Position numbers and translations under genes: made by a program. Under the pieces are notes generated by a model that saw nothing but the letters and a program-made list of their open reading frames with translations, did no database searches and had not been told where the DNA came from. Shown piece after piece: positions 5,298-5,427 of a stretch of 5,427 nt of DNA (positions within the stretch are counted from its first letter, which is position 1; every line of letters begins with the position of its first letter). The DNA comes from Bacteroidota bacterium (GTDB lineage Bacteria; Bacteroidota; Bacteroidia; Chitinophagales; Chitinophagaceae): positions 1-5,427 of the forward strand of contig JAEYVW010000186.1 in the NCBI GenBank assembly GCA_023429365.1. The letters are read 5' to 3'.

Positions 5298-5312
5298 ATT
5301 CTCAGAAAAAGG

Positions 5313-5427
5313 CTACTCCGCAAACTCCTGCTTCGAATGCACTTCTTCACGCGAAGTATTGTAGAGATCATACCAGTCCTGCTGATCGAGATCGACATCA
5401 AATCCATTCACAATATTCCGAATGCGT
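5313..5427 (-). CDS. C-terminal end of an unrecognised gene (runs off the window)
   Basis: On the minus strand an open frame enters from the right edge and ends at a TAG (5315-5313). It gives 37 residues: RIRNIVNGFDVDLDQQDW, then YDLYNTSREEVHSKQEFAE. The segment is hydrophilic, acidic and has plausible codon use; the other two minus-strand frames were not favoured (one has an early TGA). I do not recognise a family from so short a tail. The gene converges on mgsA across the repeat-filled gap. The evidence for coding is the open frame and its composition only. Confidence 0.55.
   Translation of the reverse strand, partial: RIRNIVNGFDVDLDQQDWYDLYNTSREEVHSKQEFAE

Overview
The window looks like an ordinary chromosomal segment from a member of the Bacteroidota, most likely Chitinophagaceae or a close relative. 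The grounds are the RecA, YceI and PAP2-like sequences, secretory signals ending in 'AQ', A-rich leaders in place of Shine-Dalgarno sites, several TAnnTTTG-type -7 boxes, and interspersed repeats built on a CCTACGG core. This placement rests on style and memory, not on a database search.

Layout. Bases 1-408 are a cluster of short repeats: an 82-bp direct repeat at 1-82 and 327-408, with related modules in the opposite orientation between the copies. A small secreted glucosaminidase (peptidoglycan hydrolase) lies on the minus strand at 534-1001. Divergent from it is a multi-pass PAP2-like membrane protein (1081-1785), followed by recA (1926-2957) and a strong terminator. Next come two codirectional genes, probably one operon: a membrane-anchored OB-fold (tRNA_anti-like) protein (3132-3587) and a secreted YceI-family lipid-binding protein (3623-4168), closed by a second strong terminator. 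mgsA, for methylglyoxal synthase, follows only 27 nt later (4264-4716). The last gap, 4717-5312, is non-coding. It holds two tandem copies of a roughly 160-bp hairpin repeat, with a CCCGATA/TATCGGG-type palindrome near each end. The C-terminal end of an unrecognised minus-strand gene runs off the right edge (5313-5427).

The genes do not form one pathway. The glucosaminidase and PAP2-like protein both touch the cell envelope. RecA is DNA repair, the OB-fold and YceI proteins act at or outside the membrane, and MgsA is a glycolytic bypass enzyme. I found no defence system, mobile element with a transposase, CRISPR array or RNA gene. The parts worth a second look are non-coding: the two repeat families, a perfect 16-bp palindrome beside a -7 box, and two terminators nested inside longer inverted repeats.
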